A stretch of 64,000 bases of DNA. Source: Epilithonimonas vandammei. GTDB taxonomy: Bacteria; Bacteroidota; Bacteroidia; Flavobacteriales; Weeksellaceae. The stretch lies in NCBI RefSeq assembly GCF_003860525.1, contig NZ_CP034161.1, forward strand, positions 2,976,001 through 3,040,000. Reading direction: 5' to 3'. Positions 24,148-32,393 of this stretch are shown here, piece by piece. The position numbers and the translations under genes are program-made. How positions within the stretch are numbered: position 1 is the first letter of the stretch; every line of letters starts with the position of its first letter. The notes beneath the pieces are model-generated. The model saw nothing but the letters and a program-made list of their open reading frames with translations. It ran no database searches and was not told the origin of the DNA.

Positions 24148-25044
24148 ATGGATAAATTATTGAAAAACGCTTTTAAAATGCAAATTCAATCCAAAGAAGG
24201 ATTTGAGTTCGAAGAATTTATTGATGAACTGTTTCTTTTGAAATATGGTGTTGATAACTATACGCCCATCAGGAGAAATAAGGATAAAGGCAATGACGGT
24301 ACTATTTTACCCGAACAAAAAATATTGGCTTGTTATGCGCCAAGAAAATATAGCAAAACTGATTTTGAAACAAAAGTTTTAGGTGCAGTAAACAAAGAAG
24401 GAGATTTCGAAAAATACAAGAAAAACTGGAAAGATAAATTTCCAAATTGGGAAATGTATGTAAACCACGAAGTATCACCGGAACAATTTACGCTAATTCA
24501 GGGTTTGGATGGCAATACTTCGATTAAGGGCATAGACCAACTTCTTTCTATTGTTGATGAACTTGTATCAAGTAAAAAAAGAAAACTTGCAGCCTATTTG
24601 GGGATTGAAAACTTTTTTATACAGGACTATATTCAGGAAATCATCAATGATTTATTGAACGCTTCCAACGAAGAAGACAAGGCTCTGCATTTCGACAAGA
24701 AATCATTAGTTCCTCCCCGAAAGAAAATCGAACTCAACTTTGAGCAGGAAGATTGGGATGGAATGAACTCGGAAATGGTATTGGTTATGGCGGAGTTTAA
24801 TACGATTACCAATATACTTTCGGGATATAATGATGATGAGATTAATACCCTAAAAAGAAGGGTTATAAATGATTACAATAAACTTTCAGGAAATTTCAAG
24901 GAGAGATTATATAACCTGACCGACCAATATACAACGGCATATGGAAACATTAAAGATGATGAATATGTAAAATGCGTAAAATCTATATTGTTGTATATGT
25001 TTGAACAGTGTTTAATAGGCAGAAAAACAGAAAATGAACTATGA
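24148..25044 (+). CDS. ABC-3C system effector with PD-(D/E)XK-like N-terminus
   Basis: 298 residues from the ATG at 24148; the TTG at 24106 would overlap the XRE gene. The first 70 residues resemble a Mrr/restriction-endonuclease fold: 'GFEFEEFIDELFLLKYG', then 'KDKGNDGTI' (Asp), then 'KILACYAPRK' where a Q/E-x-K is expected, so the last catalytic element looks degenerate. The C-terminal 200 residues are helical and resemble the conserved C-terminal module of ABC-three-component effectors. Its stop overlaps the next start (ATGA). Likely the damage-dealing or sensing subunit of a conflict system; function inferred from context. Confidence 0.68.
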   Translation: MDKLLKNAFKMQIQSKEGFEFEEFIDELFLLKYGVDNYTPIRRNKDKGNDGTILPEQKILACYAPRKYSKTDFETKVLGAVNKEGDFEKYKKNWKDKFPNWEMYVNHEVSPEQFTLIQGLDGNTSIKGIDQLLSIVDELVSSKKRKLAAYLGIENFFIQDYIQEIINDLLNASNEEDKALHFDKKSLVPPRKKIELNFEQEDWDGMNSEMVLVMAEFNTITNILSGYNDDEINTLKRRVINDYNKLSGNFKERLYNLTDQYTTAYGNIKDDEYVKCVKSILLYMFEQCLIGRKTENEL

Positions 25045-25331
25045 TATTACCGCAGCCAGAAAGCAATCTTAAAACCAACCTTATGGTATTGGGAGCAGAT
25101 ATTATTAGTATTATGGGTAATTCTCCGTTTAAAAACAAATATATCATCGTGGATGATATAATGAATAAGTTTTTAAACAGGGATAAAGATAGAACACCCG
25201 ACCTTTTTCTATATGCTTTAACCTTTTTGCATACAATTGGCAGTATTGAGAAAAAAGGGTATAAAATCAAATTGGTGAAGAAAGAAATCCAAGAGGAAAA
25301 TCAAACAAGTTTATTCGACAATGTTAATTAG
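25041..25331 (+). CDS. ABC-3C system middle component
   Basis: 96 residues with 'PQPESNLKTNLMVLGADIISIMGNSPFKNKYIIVDDIMNKFLNRDKDRTPDLFLYALTFLHTIGSIEKKGYKIKLVKK'. It reads as a small winged-helix-like protein of the ABC-3C middle-component type (perhaps the group called MC6). It overlaps the effector gene by 4 bp and the ATPase gene by 11 bp, so all three are translationally coupled. It presumably links effector and ATPase. Confidence 0.68.
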   Translation: MILPQPESNLKTNLMVLGADIISIMGNSPFKNKYIIVDDIMNKFLNRDKDRTPDLFLYALTFLHTIGSIEKKGYKIKLVKKEIQEENQTSLFDNVN

Positions 25332-27096
25332 AATATATTCAGAAACCAACCTTATAGATGCCGTTCCATTTCACAATGGAATAAACATCATATTGGGTAA
25401 ATACTCTGGGGATAAAGAGGCACGAGGGATTAATGGTATTGGCAAATCTACGTTGGTCAGGCTTGTTGATTTCACTTTATTAAGCGGTAAAGCGGAAAAA
25501 AGATTTGCTCAAAAAAAGTATGACTTTTTACGGGATGATGAACACTCTATTACTTTAGAATTTGAAGTGCAAGAACAAAAGTATTTTATTAAGAGAGGCT
25601 TTGCCGATACTAAAAAAATATTTTTCGGGAAGCGACCGGATGCTCTTGATGAGTATGAAAAATCTGAAATGCCAAAATTGTTAGAAGGAATATTTTTCCC
25701 GACAGAGAACAACGAAGTGTTTTTTGAAGGAAAAAGGTATGGAACCTTGATGGAATTTTTTGTTAAGGATGATTTGCAAAGTCAGCAAAGAGTTGACCCT
25801 TTAAATTTTGTTTCTTACAATGCCAATGCAAGAGAAAAGGCATTGTATAATTTTTATTTGCTTAATCTTCCAACTAAAACACTTTTAAAGTATAATGAAG
25901 TTTCTTCTGAATATGAAAGGTACAATAGCACAGTAAAATTATTATCTGAAAAAGTTAAAGCAGATACAGGTAAAGACATTCAGGAGTTTAGAACCGAGCG
26001 GCTAAAAATTGAAAAAGATATTTCAGCACTTGAGAATAGTTTGAAAGAATACAACTTTCTTGCTAACCACAAAGAAATAGAACAAAAATTAAATCAGGTT
26101 ATATCTGAAATTAATGAGCAATCTATCATCTATCATAATACAAACCGGAAATTAGAAAAACTGAAATCCTCTTACAATGATGTATCATCTATTGACCTGG
26201 ATAAAATTCGTAAGCTCTACAATGAAACGGTAGCAACATTTGGCAACTTTGTAAAAAGAAGTTTAGACGAAGTTATCGACTTTAAAAAACAACTTCTGGC
26301 AAATAGGAACAAATATCTGTTAGAGGAAGAAAAGAAATTGCAATCATCAATAGACCAAAGTTTAACACAGCTTGAAAAATTAGAAAAGAACAGGAGCCAA
26401 TTATTTTCATTACTAAAAGAGAGAGGTGCATTGGACAGGATTGAAAGTACCTATGAAAGATTAGTCAATGAAAAAACACTTTTAGAACGGAATACCTCAA
26501 TTGTAAGGGAAATTGACGAAATAGAGGAAATATTAGGAAACTCCAATATTGTCATCGCTGAATTAAAGAGAGATATTGTCAGCGAGCTAAATAAGCATCA
26601 AACCTATCTTGATGAGTTGAGATTATTATTTCAGCAAATTCTCGAGAATGCTATTTATTTGGATGAAGAATTTGATAACTCTTATTTTAATATCACATTA
26701 AACTCTACTTCGCCGAGAAACCAATTACCTTTTAAAATAAGTTTGGAAATTCCCAAAGCTGATGCTTTAGGACAGGAGCGTTTGAAAATTGTAGCGTATG
26801 ATTTAATGGTATTCTTAAAAAGCAGGATTGACAAACGGAATATCCCAGATTTTCTTGTACACGATGGTGTATTTCACGCCATATCATACAAAACAATATC
26901 CAATGTTCTGAACTATATGTACCACAAATCAAACGAGCTGCATAACTTTCAATATATCCTTACTTTCAATGAAGATGAAATTGATTTAAACGGGGATGAG
27001 AATAAGTTTGGCAAGTTTGATTTTGACTGGTCTAAACAAGTAATTGCTGAATTTTCAGATACCGAGCAGGAAACAATTTTTAAACGTTTTTTTTAA
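25321..27096 (+). CDS. ABC-3C system SMC/ABC-like ATPase (DUF2326)
   Basis: 591 residues. Walker A 'RGINGIGKSTLVRLVDF' (K42) near the N-terminus, a long coiled coil (about 195-450), and a C-terminal segment 'RNIPDFLVHDGVFHAISYKTISNVLNYMYHKSNELHNFQYILTFNEDEID' that matches DUF2326-type ATPase heads, where the Walker B region reads FLVHDG. These Rad50/SMC-like ATPases are the motor or sensor of ABC-three-component systems, predicted from comparative genomics to be anti-invader or self/non-self conflict systems. It is followed with no gap by a nuclease-like gene. Confidence 0.82.
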   Translation: MLIRIYSETNLIDAVPFHNGINIILGKYSGDKEARGINGIGKSTLVRLVDFTLLSGKAEKRFAQKKYDFLRDDEHSITLEFEVQEQKYFIKRGFADTKKIFFGKRPDALDEYEKSEMPKLLEGIFFPTENNEVFFEGKRYGTLMEFFVKDDLQSQQRVDPLNFVSYNANAREKALYNFYLLNLPTKTLLKYNEVSSEYERYNSTVKLLSEKVKADTGKDIQEFRTERLKIEKDISALENSLKEYNFLANHKEIEQKLNQVISEINEQSIIYHNTNRKLEKLKSSYNDVSSIDLDKIRKLYNETVATFGNFVKRSLDEVIDFKKQLLANRNKYLLEEEKKLQSSIDQSLTQLEKLEKNRSQLFSLLKERGALDRIESTYERLVNEKTLLERNTSIVREIDEIEEILGNSNIVIAELKRDIVSELNKHQTYLDELRLLFQQILENAIYLDEEFDNSYFNITLNSTSPRNQLPFKISLEIPKADALGQERLKIVAYDLMVFLKSRIDKRNIPDFLVHDGVFHAISYKTISNVLNYMYHKSNELHNFQYILTFNEDEIDLNGDENKFGKFDFDWSKQVIAEFSDTEQETIFKRFF

Positions 27097-27909
27097 ATGG
27101 CGAAATATCAATTACCCCCTTTAAAAGATGAAAGGTTATTCGAGGAACTCACTTGTGATTTATTCAATTTTGTAGAGAATACTTCGTCATATGAAAATAC
27201 AGACTTTCAGACATTTGGCGTGAAAGGGCAAAATCAGAAAGGTATTGATGTCTTTTCTACTAAAACCAAAACGGTAATACAATGCAAATTGAAAAGCATT
27301 GGAAAAAAAGACGAAACCATCAGGAAAAATCTAATTCAGGATATAAATGCAGACTTAGAAAAAGCAAGGGATTTAGCAATTGATTTTGACAAATTTGTTT
27401 TTGCTTCTACATTTCGTGACGATGCTCAAATACAGGAATACCTAAATCAAATTAAAAGAGAACAAGGACTGCCATTTCATTTGTATTATTGGGGATGGGA
27501 TACCATAACAAAACATATTGAGCAATCAGAGGCTTTATTGCATAAGTATTTTCCAAAATTTGTAAAAAAGTCTAAGCCTGTAAAGCCAAAAATTGAATTA
27601 CCGGACGGAGCATTGGGAAAAGAGCTTTCCAAGAAAAACTATATTGACTATTTAAAAAAACGCTATGGCGATTGGAAACAGATTGAATTAAATAAAAAAG
27701 GAGAAAAATTTAATTGGGCTGCTTTCACCATTTCATTATCCAAAAGATATAAAGCATCAGGTATAAATTATATTGATGTTCGACACTTTGATGATTTGGC
27801 ATCATATCTAAAAAGCCGGATTGATGGTACAATAATGGGAAAAGTGAACAAGTCTAAAGGAATAAAAAACTATTCTGTGTTTAAAGAGTTCTCGGAAACT
27901 GAAATATAA
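27097..27909 (+). CDS. Restriction-endonuclease-like protein of the ABC-3C cassette
   Basis: 270 residues. The N-terminal 150 residues show a plausible PD-(D/E)XK set: Glu in 'DERLFEELTCDLFNF', Asp in 'GQNQKGIDVFSTKTKT', and 'VIQCKLK' (Q-x-K). This is a Mrr-like core with apparently intact catalytic residues, unlike the degenerate copy in the first cassette gene. The C-terminal 100 residues are unassigned. Its ATG directly follows the ATPase stop. It ends 16 bp from the convergent traD gene with no visible terminator. Probably the nuclease arm of the system. Confidence 0.7.
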   Translation: MAKYQLPPLKDERLFEELTCDLFNFVENTSSYENTDFQTFGVKGQNQKGIDVFSTKTKTVIQCKLKSIGKKDETIRKNLIQDINADLEKARDLAIDFDKFVFASTFRDDAQIQEYLNQIKREQGLPFHLYYWGWDTITKHIEQSEALLHKYFPKFVKKSKPVKPKIELPDGALGKELSKKNYIDYLKKRYGDWKQIELNKKGEKFNWAAFTISLSKRYKASGINYIDVRHFDDLASYLKSRIDGTIMGKVNKSKGIKNYSVFKEFSETEI

Positions 27910-27925
27910 AAAGACAAAGGGAAGT

Positions 27926-28561
27926 CTATACAAACTCCCCAATGTCAAAATCACCCAAATCAATTTTCCGCAAGGTGGAAGAACCGTCGTCGCTTTCAGA
28001 TGAAAGTGTGCTATCCAAAAGCTCGGCAATTTTTCGGGAAGCACCCTCAATGGAATTTTCCAGTAAGCTGAATAATTCGGTTCCCTGTAATTTCTGAACT
28101 ATGGCTACCGCTGTTTCCTTTTGAGCCTGTTCCAAATTCTCTTTTTGGAGCAATGCCCCTACGGAGCTTAGTTCGTCGTAGGTAACCCCTTGGGCAAAAC
28201 CGTTATCGCCACCGGATATTCCGTACCTGTTCCATTCTTCTTCCTCTTCCTCCAAATCAGGCATATTGCTGAAAACTTCGTCCAGTTCTTCCTGCGGAAT
28301 TTGAATGCTGACGTTTTCGTTTTCGTCGTATTCAATGTCTAAATTATCAGGGTTTATCTCCGGTTCCGTTATTTGGCTTTCATTGGCAGTGTTTGGCACT
28401 GAAAGGCTTCTTACTGGCTTGGGCTGCCCCATAATATCGGGCAGGTTCGGGTTAACTTTTTCCTGTGTGGGCTTTTGCTCCGACCTTTTATGAATGACAA
28501 TCTTATCCTGCAAAAGCAGGGCAATGACTATCAGCAGGCAAATCACAATTACTATTTCCAT
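27926..28561 (-). CDS. traD: Conjugal transfer protein TraD-like
   Basis: 211 residues. An N-terminal membrane helix (about 1-18) is followed by a long acidic, low-complexity middle (EEEEEEW) and a helical C-terminus (VAIVQKLQGTELFSLLENSIEGASRKIAELLDS). By position between traB (DUF3408) and traE it corresponds to TraD of CTnDOT-class elements, though the tra operon is interrupted here by the ABC-3C cassette. Function unknown; probably an inner-membrane accessory. A partial three-unit copy of the operator array lies inside it (28384-28413). Confidence 0.7.
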   Translation of the reverse strand: MEIVIVICLLIVIALLLQDKIVIHKRSEQKPTQEKVNPNLPDIMGQPKPVRSLSVPNTANESQITEPEINPDNLDIEYDENENVSIQIPQEELDEVFSNMPDLEEEEEEWNRYGISGGDNGFAQGVTYDELSSVGALLQKENLEQAQKETAVAIVQKLQGTELFSLLENSIEGASRKIAELLDSTLSSESDDGSSTLRKIDLGDFDIGEFV

Positions 28562-28572
28562 AATCAGATGCT

Positions 28573-29022
28573 TTAAAAAATGGGTTTAAACTTTTCGTTG
28601 AAATCATCGGTAATGGCTTTTTCAAACATTTCAAAATGATGTTCCAATATGTTATCGAGATAGGCGTACAGGGGTATGGCATCTTTCCCGATTACCTGTA
28701 CAATACGGGATAGCCGTTCGTGGTATTCCTGCCGGATATAAATGCTTTTATCGCCCCGCTTTGTCATCGAATGGGTTTTCAAAAAGTGTTCGCCGTAGCT
28801 TCCGTCAAGGATTTTTTTGGTGCGGTTCCTTTCCCGTTGTGCGGGTTTGCTTTGTGATAATTCGTCCTGCTGCACCTCGTCTTTTATCGCTTCCTTTACC
28901 TGCTCTTCGGCAGGTTCAGGCGGTAACTGCAAACCATCCTTTTTTACACCGTCCACCATCAGGTTCATCATCATTTCCTCGTTAATGTCCGGCGTGACTT
29001 TTTTCTTATTGTCTTTTTCCAT
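28573..29022 (-). CDS. traB: TraB-type protein (DUF3408)
   Basis: 149 residues. The first 70 are charged and disordered. The C-terminal part 'HFLKTHSMTKRGDKSIYIRQEYHERLSRIVQVIGKDAIPLYAYLDNILEHHFEMFEKAI' is the DUF3408 signature, likely a ribbon-helix-helix-type DNA-binding fold, as in the small proteins that accompany ParA in these elements. It lies 4 bp downstream of the parA stop and so probably acts as its partner in positioning DNA. Confidence 0.85.
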   Translation of the reverse strand: MEKDNKKKVTPDINEEMMMNLMVDGVKKDGLQLPPEPAEEQVKEAIKDEVQQDELSQSKPAQRERNRTKKILDGSYGEHFLKTHSMTKRGDKSIYIRQEYHERLSRIVQVIGKDAIPLYAYLDNILEHHFEMFEKAITDDFNEKFKPIF

Positions 29023-29026
29023 AGCA

Positions 29027-29794
29027 CTACAATTGAATGATGTTTAAAAATTCGCTGATGAACAGGTCTAACTGGCAGGCTTTCATCAAACGCTCATCGG
29101 GAGGCATTACCGTAGAACGGAAAACCGTTTTGCTGTCCGCTTCGCTTTCCTTGCGAAAACGGGTGCTGTTCTTAATTTGGCTTTGCATCAGGCTTAACCC
29201 CAGTTGTTCAATAAGCTGATTGTACACCTCATATAAGGGTGTGCTTTCCCTGCCATCCACCTGGTTCCAAAACAGGTTAATGCTTTGTATGGAAGTTTCG
29301 CCCTTTTTCATAATCACGTCCTGTAAAAGCTGCGTGAAGATGAGCGTACTTTCCATTACCACACGGTCTGCCGTGATGGGCGTAAATATGTGGTGCATTC
29401 CCGCCAATGCTTTCAGTATGCCGGGCGTGTTCACGGTTCCGGGCAGGTCGAAGAACAGCACATCAGGCGGAACGGGAGAAGTGTTTACAAATTCGTGAGC
29501 CGCATCGAGTACGCTATCTGCTTTGTGCTGCATAATGGGATAGGCTTTTTTGTTGATGGTGGTAAACTGCTTATACGCCAGTTTTTTCAAAGCCTCATTT
29601 TCCATTACCATTGCCAAATCACGGGCTTTCATTTTCATTAAACTATGCTGCGGAAAATCCGCATCAAATACGGCTACGTTGTAGCCTAACCGATAGTGCA
29701 TTGTACTTGCCACAAGTGTGGTAAATGTGCTTTTGCCAACACCGCCTTTTTGTGAAGAAAAAGCGACAAACAGAGGTTTCTTTTTTGTGTCCAT
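29027..29794 (-). CDS. traA: ParA-family ATPase (TraA of CTnDOT-type ICE)
   Basis: 255 residues from the ATG at 29794 (MDTKKKPLFVAFSSQKGGVGKSTFTTLVAST). The deviant Walker A 'KGGVGKST' and Walker A' 'YNVAVFDADFPQHSL' identify a ParA/MinD ATPase, with 'DVLFFDLPGTVNTPG' as Walker B. No ParB gene is present; the DUF3408 protein may take that role. The frame is open upstream to an ATG at 30184 through a repeat-rich, Arg-rich 130-codon stretch that does not look like a domain. The array promoter would start transcription almost at that ATG, so both starts should be kept in mind. Confidence 0.88.
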   Translation of the reverse strand: MDTKKKPLFVAFSSQKGGVGKSTFTTLVASTMHYRLGYNVAVFDADFPQHSLMKMKARDLAMVMENEALKKLAYKQFTTINKKAYPIMQHKADSVLDAAHEFVNTSPVPPDVLFFDLPGTVNTPGILKALAGMHHIFTPITADRVVMESTLIFTQLLQDVIMKKGETSIQSINLFWNQVDGRESTPLYEVYNQLIEQLGLSLMQSQIKNSTRFRKESEADSKTVFRSTVMPPDERLMKACQLDLFISEFLNIIQL

Positions 29795-30058
29795 ATTTTT
29801 AAAATTTAAAGTTTTCAAATTCCCATTTTCAGGCTTGTGGGCGTTCCGGCAAGCCGTTCTGATTTCCTGCTTTCTTTCAGGATAGTTATCAGGGTTGCCT
29901 GCGGGAATTGCTGATTGCCTGCTTTCCTGCCGTACAGCAGCAATGCTTTCATTCAGGCATCTTATCAGGCGGGATTGCGTTCTTGCATTCGTTCCGTCCG
30001 TCAATCCATTCGTCAGGCAGACGGGATATACTGATAGCAGACTGTAACGCTTTCCATC

Positions 30059-30106
30059 ATTCCTGCGTTCTTGCATTCCTGCATTCCTGCATTCCTGCAA
30101 TCTTGC
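30059..30106. repeat. 8-bp tandem repeat, six units
   Basis: Units on the plus strand: ATTCCTGC, GTTCTTGC, ATTCCTGC, ATTCCTGC, ATTCCTGC, AATCTTGC. It continues into AGGCAGG. It lies upstream of the ParA gene, where centromere-like sites are expected in partition systems. Confidence 0.7.
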
Positions 30107-30190
30107 AGGCAGGATAACCTGCCGTCTTGAATGTGTGCCGTCTGCTCGTCCTGAAGCACGGGCTGTCTGCCTGCCTGCCAACATTCAGGG

Positions 30191-30266
30191 CAAAGAACTC
30201 ATCAAATTCATTCGGTTGTATAGCGGTGGCAGTGTTTGGCGTTCAGAGGCAGCATTTGGCACTGTG
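30191..30266 (-). promoter_or_regulatory. Array promoter C (parA-traB-traD operon)
   Basis: Four units at 30227-30266: TGGCAGTGTT, TGGCGTTCAG, AGGCAGCATT, TGGCACTGTG. After 28 bp toward parA comes GTTCTTTG (30191-30198), which keeps the TTTG of the -7 box. The predicted start is near 30186, giving either a leader of about 390 nt to the ATG at 29794 or nearly leaderless translation from the ATG at 30184. Confidence 0.65.
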
Positions 30267-30398
30267 CCACAGTGCAACGCTATCATAAACAGGGCTTTAC
30301 TTTGTATTGTGATTTTTATTAACGGATTTATGCAAAAGTCTTTTGACAAATCGAGGGGTAACACGGGAGGCATCGAGCCGTTTTTCCCTGTTACATTC

Positions 30399-30495
30399 AA
30401 TCCGTCCCGCAGGGCGGATTTTTGTGTTCACCAGAACACGGCAAGTTGTGTTTTGAGCATCTCGGAATGATTTCCGATGCTCAAAACAACTTGCC
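30399..30495. other. Candidate origin of transfer: three adjacent inverted repeats
   Basis: Hairpin 1 is ATCCG.CC / GG.CGGAT (30400-30419) with a T run, also able to act as a terminator. Hairpin 2 is GTGTTC / GAACAC (30424-30439). Hairpin 3 is a 56-nt structure (30440-30495): GGCAAGTTGT plus TTTGAGCA paired with TGCTCAAA plus ACAACTTGCC, and an inner TCGGAA / TTCCGA stem with loop TGAT. They directly precede mobA and the relaxase gene, the usual place of oriT. The nick site is not identified. Confidence 0.5.
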
Positions 30496-30561
30496 CTTTG
30501 CAGGGGGCAGAAAACACCTTCCGAAGTCAGGGTTTTGTATGGATTTTAAAATGGATTAGTG

Positions 30562-30993
30562 ATGAACGATAACAACAAAAAGCAATTGAAAAAGACCGGA
30601 CGCCGCCCCAAAGAAGACCCGGCGACCATCCGCTATACGATTTCCTTTAACGAGCAGGAACACGCCCGTTTTCTTGCCCTGTTTGATAAATCAGGTATGC
30701 AGGTAAAGGCGCATTTCATAACGTCCTGCATCTTTGACAAGACCATAAAGACCATTCAGATTGACAAGGGAACGGTTGATTTTTATATGCGGCTGACCTC
30801 TTTTCACAGCCAGTTCCGTTCCATAGGTGTGAACTATAACCAAATTGTAAAGCTGCTGTACAAGAATTTTTCCGAGAAAAAAGCCGCGGCATTCCTGTAT
30901 AAACTGGAGAAACAGACGGCTGAAATGGCAATGCTGTGTCAGAAAATCATTCAGCTTACCGAAAAATTTGAAGCCAAATACCTGAAAAAATAA
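30562..30993 (+). CDS. mobA: Mobilisation accessory protein MobA-like
   Basis: 143 residues from the ATG at 30562 (a GTG precedes it by one codon). It starts with a basic 'KKTGRRPKEDPATIRYTISFNEQEHARFLALFDKSG', a ribbon-helix-helix-like DNA-binding segment, and continues as a helical domain (SFHSQFRSIGVNYNQIVKLLYKNFSEKKAAAFLYKLEKQT) seen in the MobA/BfmA-type accessory proteins of Bacteroidota. It would bind oriT and assist the relaxase. It is followed by the relaxase gene after 8 bp. Confidence 0.85.
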   Translation: MNDNNKKQLKKTGRRPKEDPATIRYTISFNEQEHARFLALFDKSGMQVKAHFITSCIFDKTIKTIQIDKGTVDFYMRLTSFHSQFRSIGVNYNQIVKLLYKNFSEKKAAAFLYKLEKQTAEMAMLCQKIIQLTEKFEAKYLKK

Positions 30994-31001
30994 CGGTAGA
31001 A

Positions 31002-32291
31002 ATGATAGCAAAAATTGGAAGAAGCGCAAATATATACGGGGCATTGGCGTACAATCAGCTTAAAGTAGAGAATGAAAACGGGCAGATTTTGTTTGCCAAT
31101 AAGATGATTGAAACGGCAAGCGGTCATTATTCCGTGGCACAATTAGCCCAATCTTTTGCGCCTTACCTGATAGCCAACCGAAATACCGAGAAACATACGC
31201 TGCATATTTCGCTCAATCCCGACCCGAATGATAAGGTAAGTGATGACAAGTTTAGGGAAATGGCAGAACAGTATATGCGGGAAATGGGCTACGGCGAACA
31301 GCCTTTTGTGGTGTTCAAACATACCGATATTGACCGCAGCCATATACACATTGTATCGGTTTGCGTGGACGAGCAGGGCAAAAAGATTTCGGATAAATTC
31401 GAGAAAATGCGGTCTATGAATGTATGCCGTGAATTGGAAAGACAACACGGGTTGATACCCGCAACGGATAAGGAGCGCAACCAAACGGATAAGATTTTCC
31501 GTCCGATAGGTTATCGGGCTGGCGATGTAAAAAGCCAAATTGCTTCCGTCGTTCGCCACTTGCCGAACTATTACCAATTTCAGACTTTGGGAGAATACAA
31601 TGCCTTGCTTTCCCTGTTTAATATTACCACCGAAAAAGTCGAGGGAGAATTACACGGAAAGGCACAGCAGGGTTTATTGTATATTCCCTTAAATGAGAAT
31701 GGAGAAAGAGCCGGACATCCGTTCAAGGCTTCGCTTTTCGGAAAGAATGCAGGGCTTCCGGCTTTGGAATTGCATTTTGCGAAATGCAAAATAAAACTAA
31801 AAGATACACCAAGCAAACAGACCTTACAATCAGCCGTTACCATTGCCCTGCAATCCACGAACAATGAACAGGCTTTTAAAAAGCAATTAGGAGAACAGGG
31901 TATTAATGTTGTAGTGCGAAGAAACGATGCAGGTCGTATATACGGAATGACCTTTATAGACCACAATTCCAAAACCGTATGGAACGGTTCACGTTTAAGC
32001 AAGGAACTTTCCGCCAATACCTTAAATGATTATTGGAACAACAACATCAAACCGGATATTAAAGAACCAACTGTACAACTGCCAAAAACGTCCCCATCAA
32101 ATGATGCGGATCTTCCTGCGGAAGAACCACATCATTTGTTCGATTTCTTAACTACTGAAAAACACGAAGACGGTTTGATAGAAGCCTTTGGCGGTTTACT
32201 CATACCCGAAGCACAGGGCGAAGATTACGAGGAACAGGATTTTGCCAATAAAATGAAGAAAAAGAGGAAACGTACAAGAGGTCAGAAGTAA
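31002..32291 (+). CDS. mobB: Relaxase / mobilisation nuclease (MobB-like)
   Basis: 429 residues. The N-terminal relaxase domain carries Tyr candidates near 'NIYGALAYNQLKVENE' and the metal-binding triad 'HTDIDRSHIHIVSV' (H114-I-H116). This matches Pfam Relaxase (MOBP-like) enzymes used by Bacteroidota ICEs. It nicks oriT and stays covalently attached to the strand that is transferred. The C-terminus is basic (KKKRKRTRGQK). The array promoter of the coupling protein begins right after its stop codon. Confidence 0.92.
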   Translation: MIAKIGRSANIYGALAYNQLKVENENGQILFANKMIETASGHYSVAQLAQSFAPYLIANRNTEKHTLHISLNPDPNDKVSDDKFREMAEQYMREMGYGEQPFVVFKHTDIDRSHIHIVSVCVDEQGKKISDKFEKMRSMNVCRELERQHGLIPATDKERNQTDKIFRPIGYRAGDVKSQIASVVRHLPNYYQFQTLGEYNALLSLFNITTEKVEGELHGKAQQGLLYIPLNENGERAGHPFKASLFGKNAGLPALELHFAKCKIKLKDTPSKQTLQSAVTIALQSTNNEQAFKKQLGEQGINVVVRRNDAGRIYGMTFIDHNSKTVWNGSRLSKELSANTLNDYWNNNIKPDIKEPTVQLPKTSPSNDADLPAEEPHHLFDFLTTEKHEDGLIEAFGGLLIPEAQGEDYEEQDFANKMKKKRKRTRGQK

Positions 32292-32367
32292 TATTTAGCC
32301 AAACACCGCCACTCACCGCCATTGACTGCCACATTCTTATAGCCGCTGTGTAGAGCCTTTAAATTCA
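32292..32367 (+). promoter_or_regulatory. Array promoter D (coupling protein gene)
   Basis: Four units read on the minus strand at 32292-32331: TGGCAGTCAA, TGGCGGTGAG, TGGCGGTGTT, TGGCTAAATA. Toward the gene, 28 bp later, lies TAAATTCA (32360-32367) at the same offset as the other four promoters. The predicted leader to the ATG at 32394 is about 22 nt. Confidence 0.7.
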
Positions 32368-32393
32368 CGCCCGAACATTAAAACTAAAAAAGA

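Larger units (their letters stand above)
29795..30561. other. Repeat-rich control region between parA and mobA
   Basis: 767 bp. From the left it contains many scattered CCTGC/GCAGG words, a 14-bp direct repeat GCGTTCTTGCATTC (29977-29990 and 30065-30078), and a six-unit 8-bp tandem repeat (30059-30106). Next come the array promoter C, a small hairpin GCACTG/CAGTGC (30259-30275), and a cluster of three inverted repeats (30399-30495) just before the mobilisation genes. It probably combines leader, partition-like site and transfer origin. Confidence 0.6.

Noticed and set aside
30059..30106. Short regular repeats considered as a CRISPR array
   Set aside because: Units are 8 bp and directly tandem, with no spacers and no cas genes nearby.
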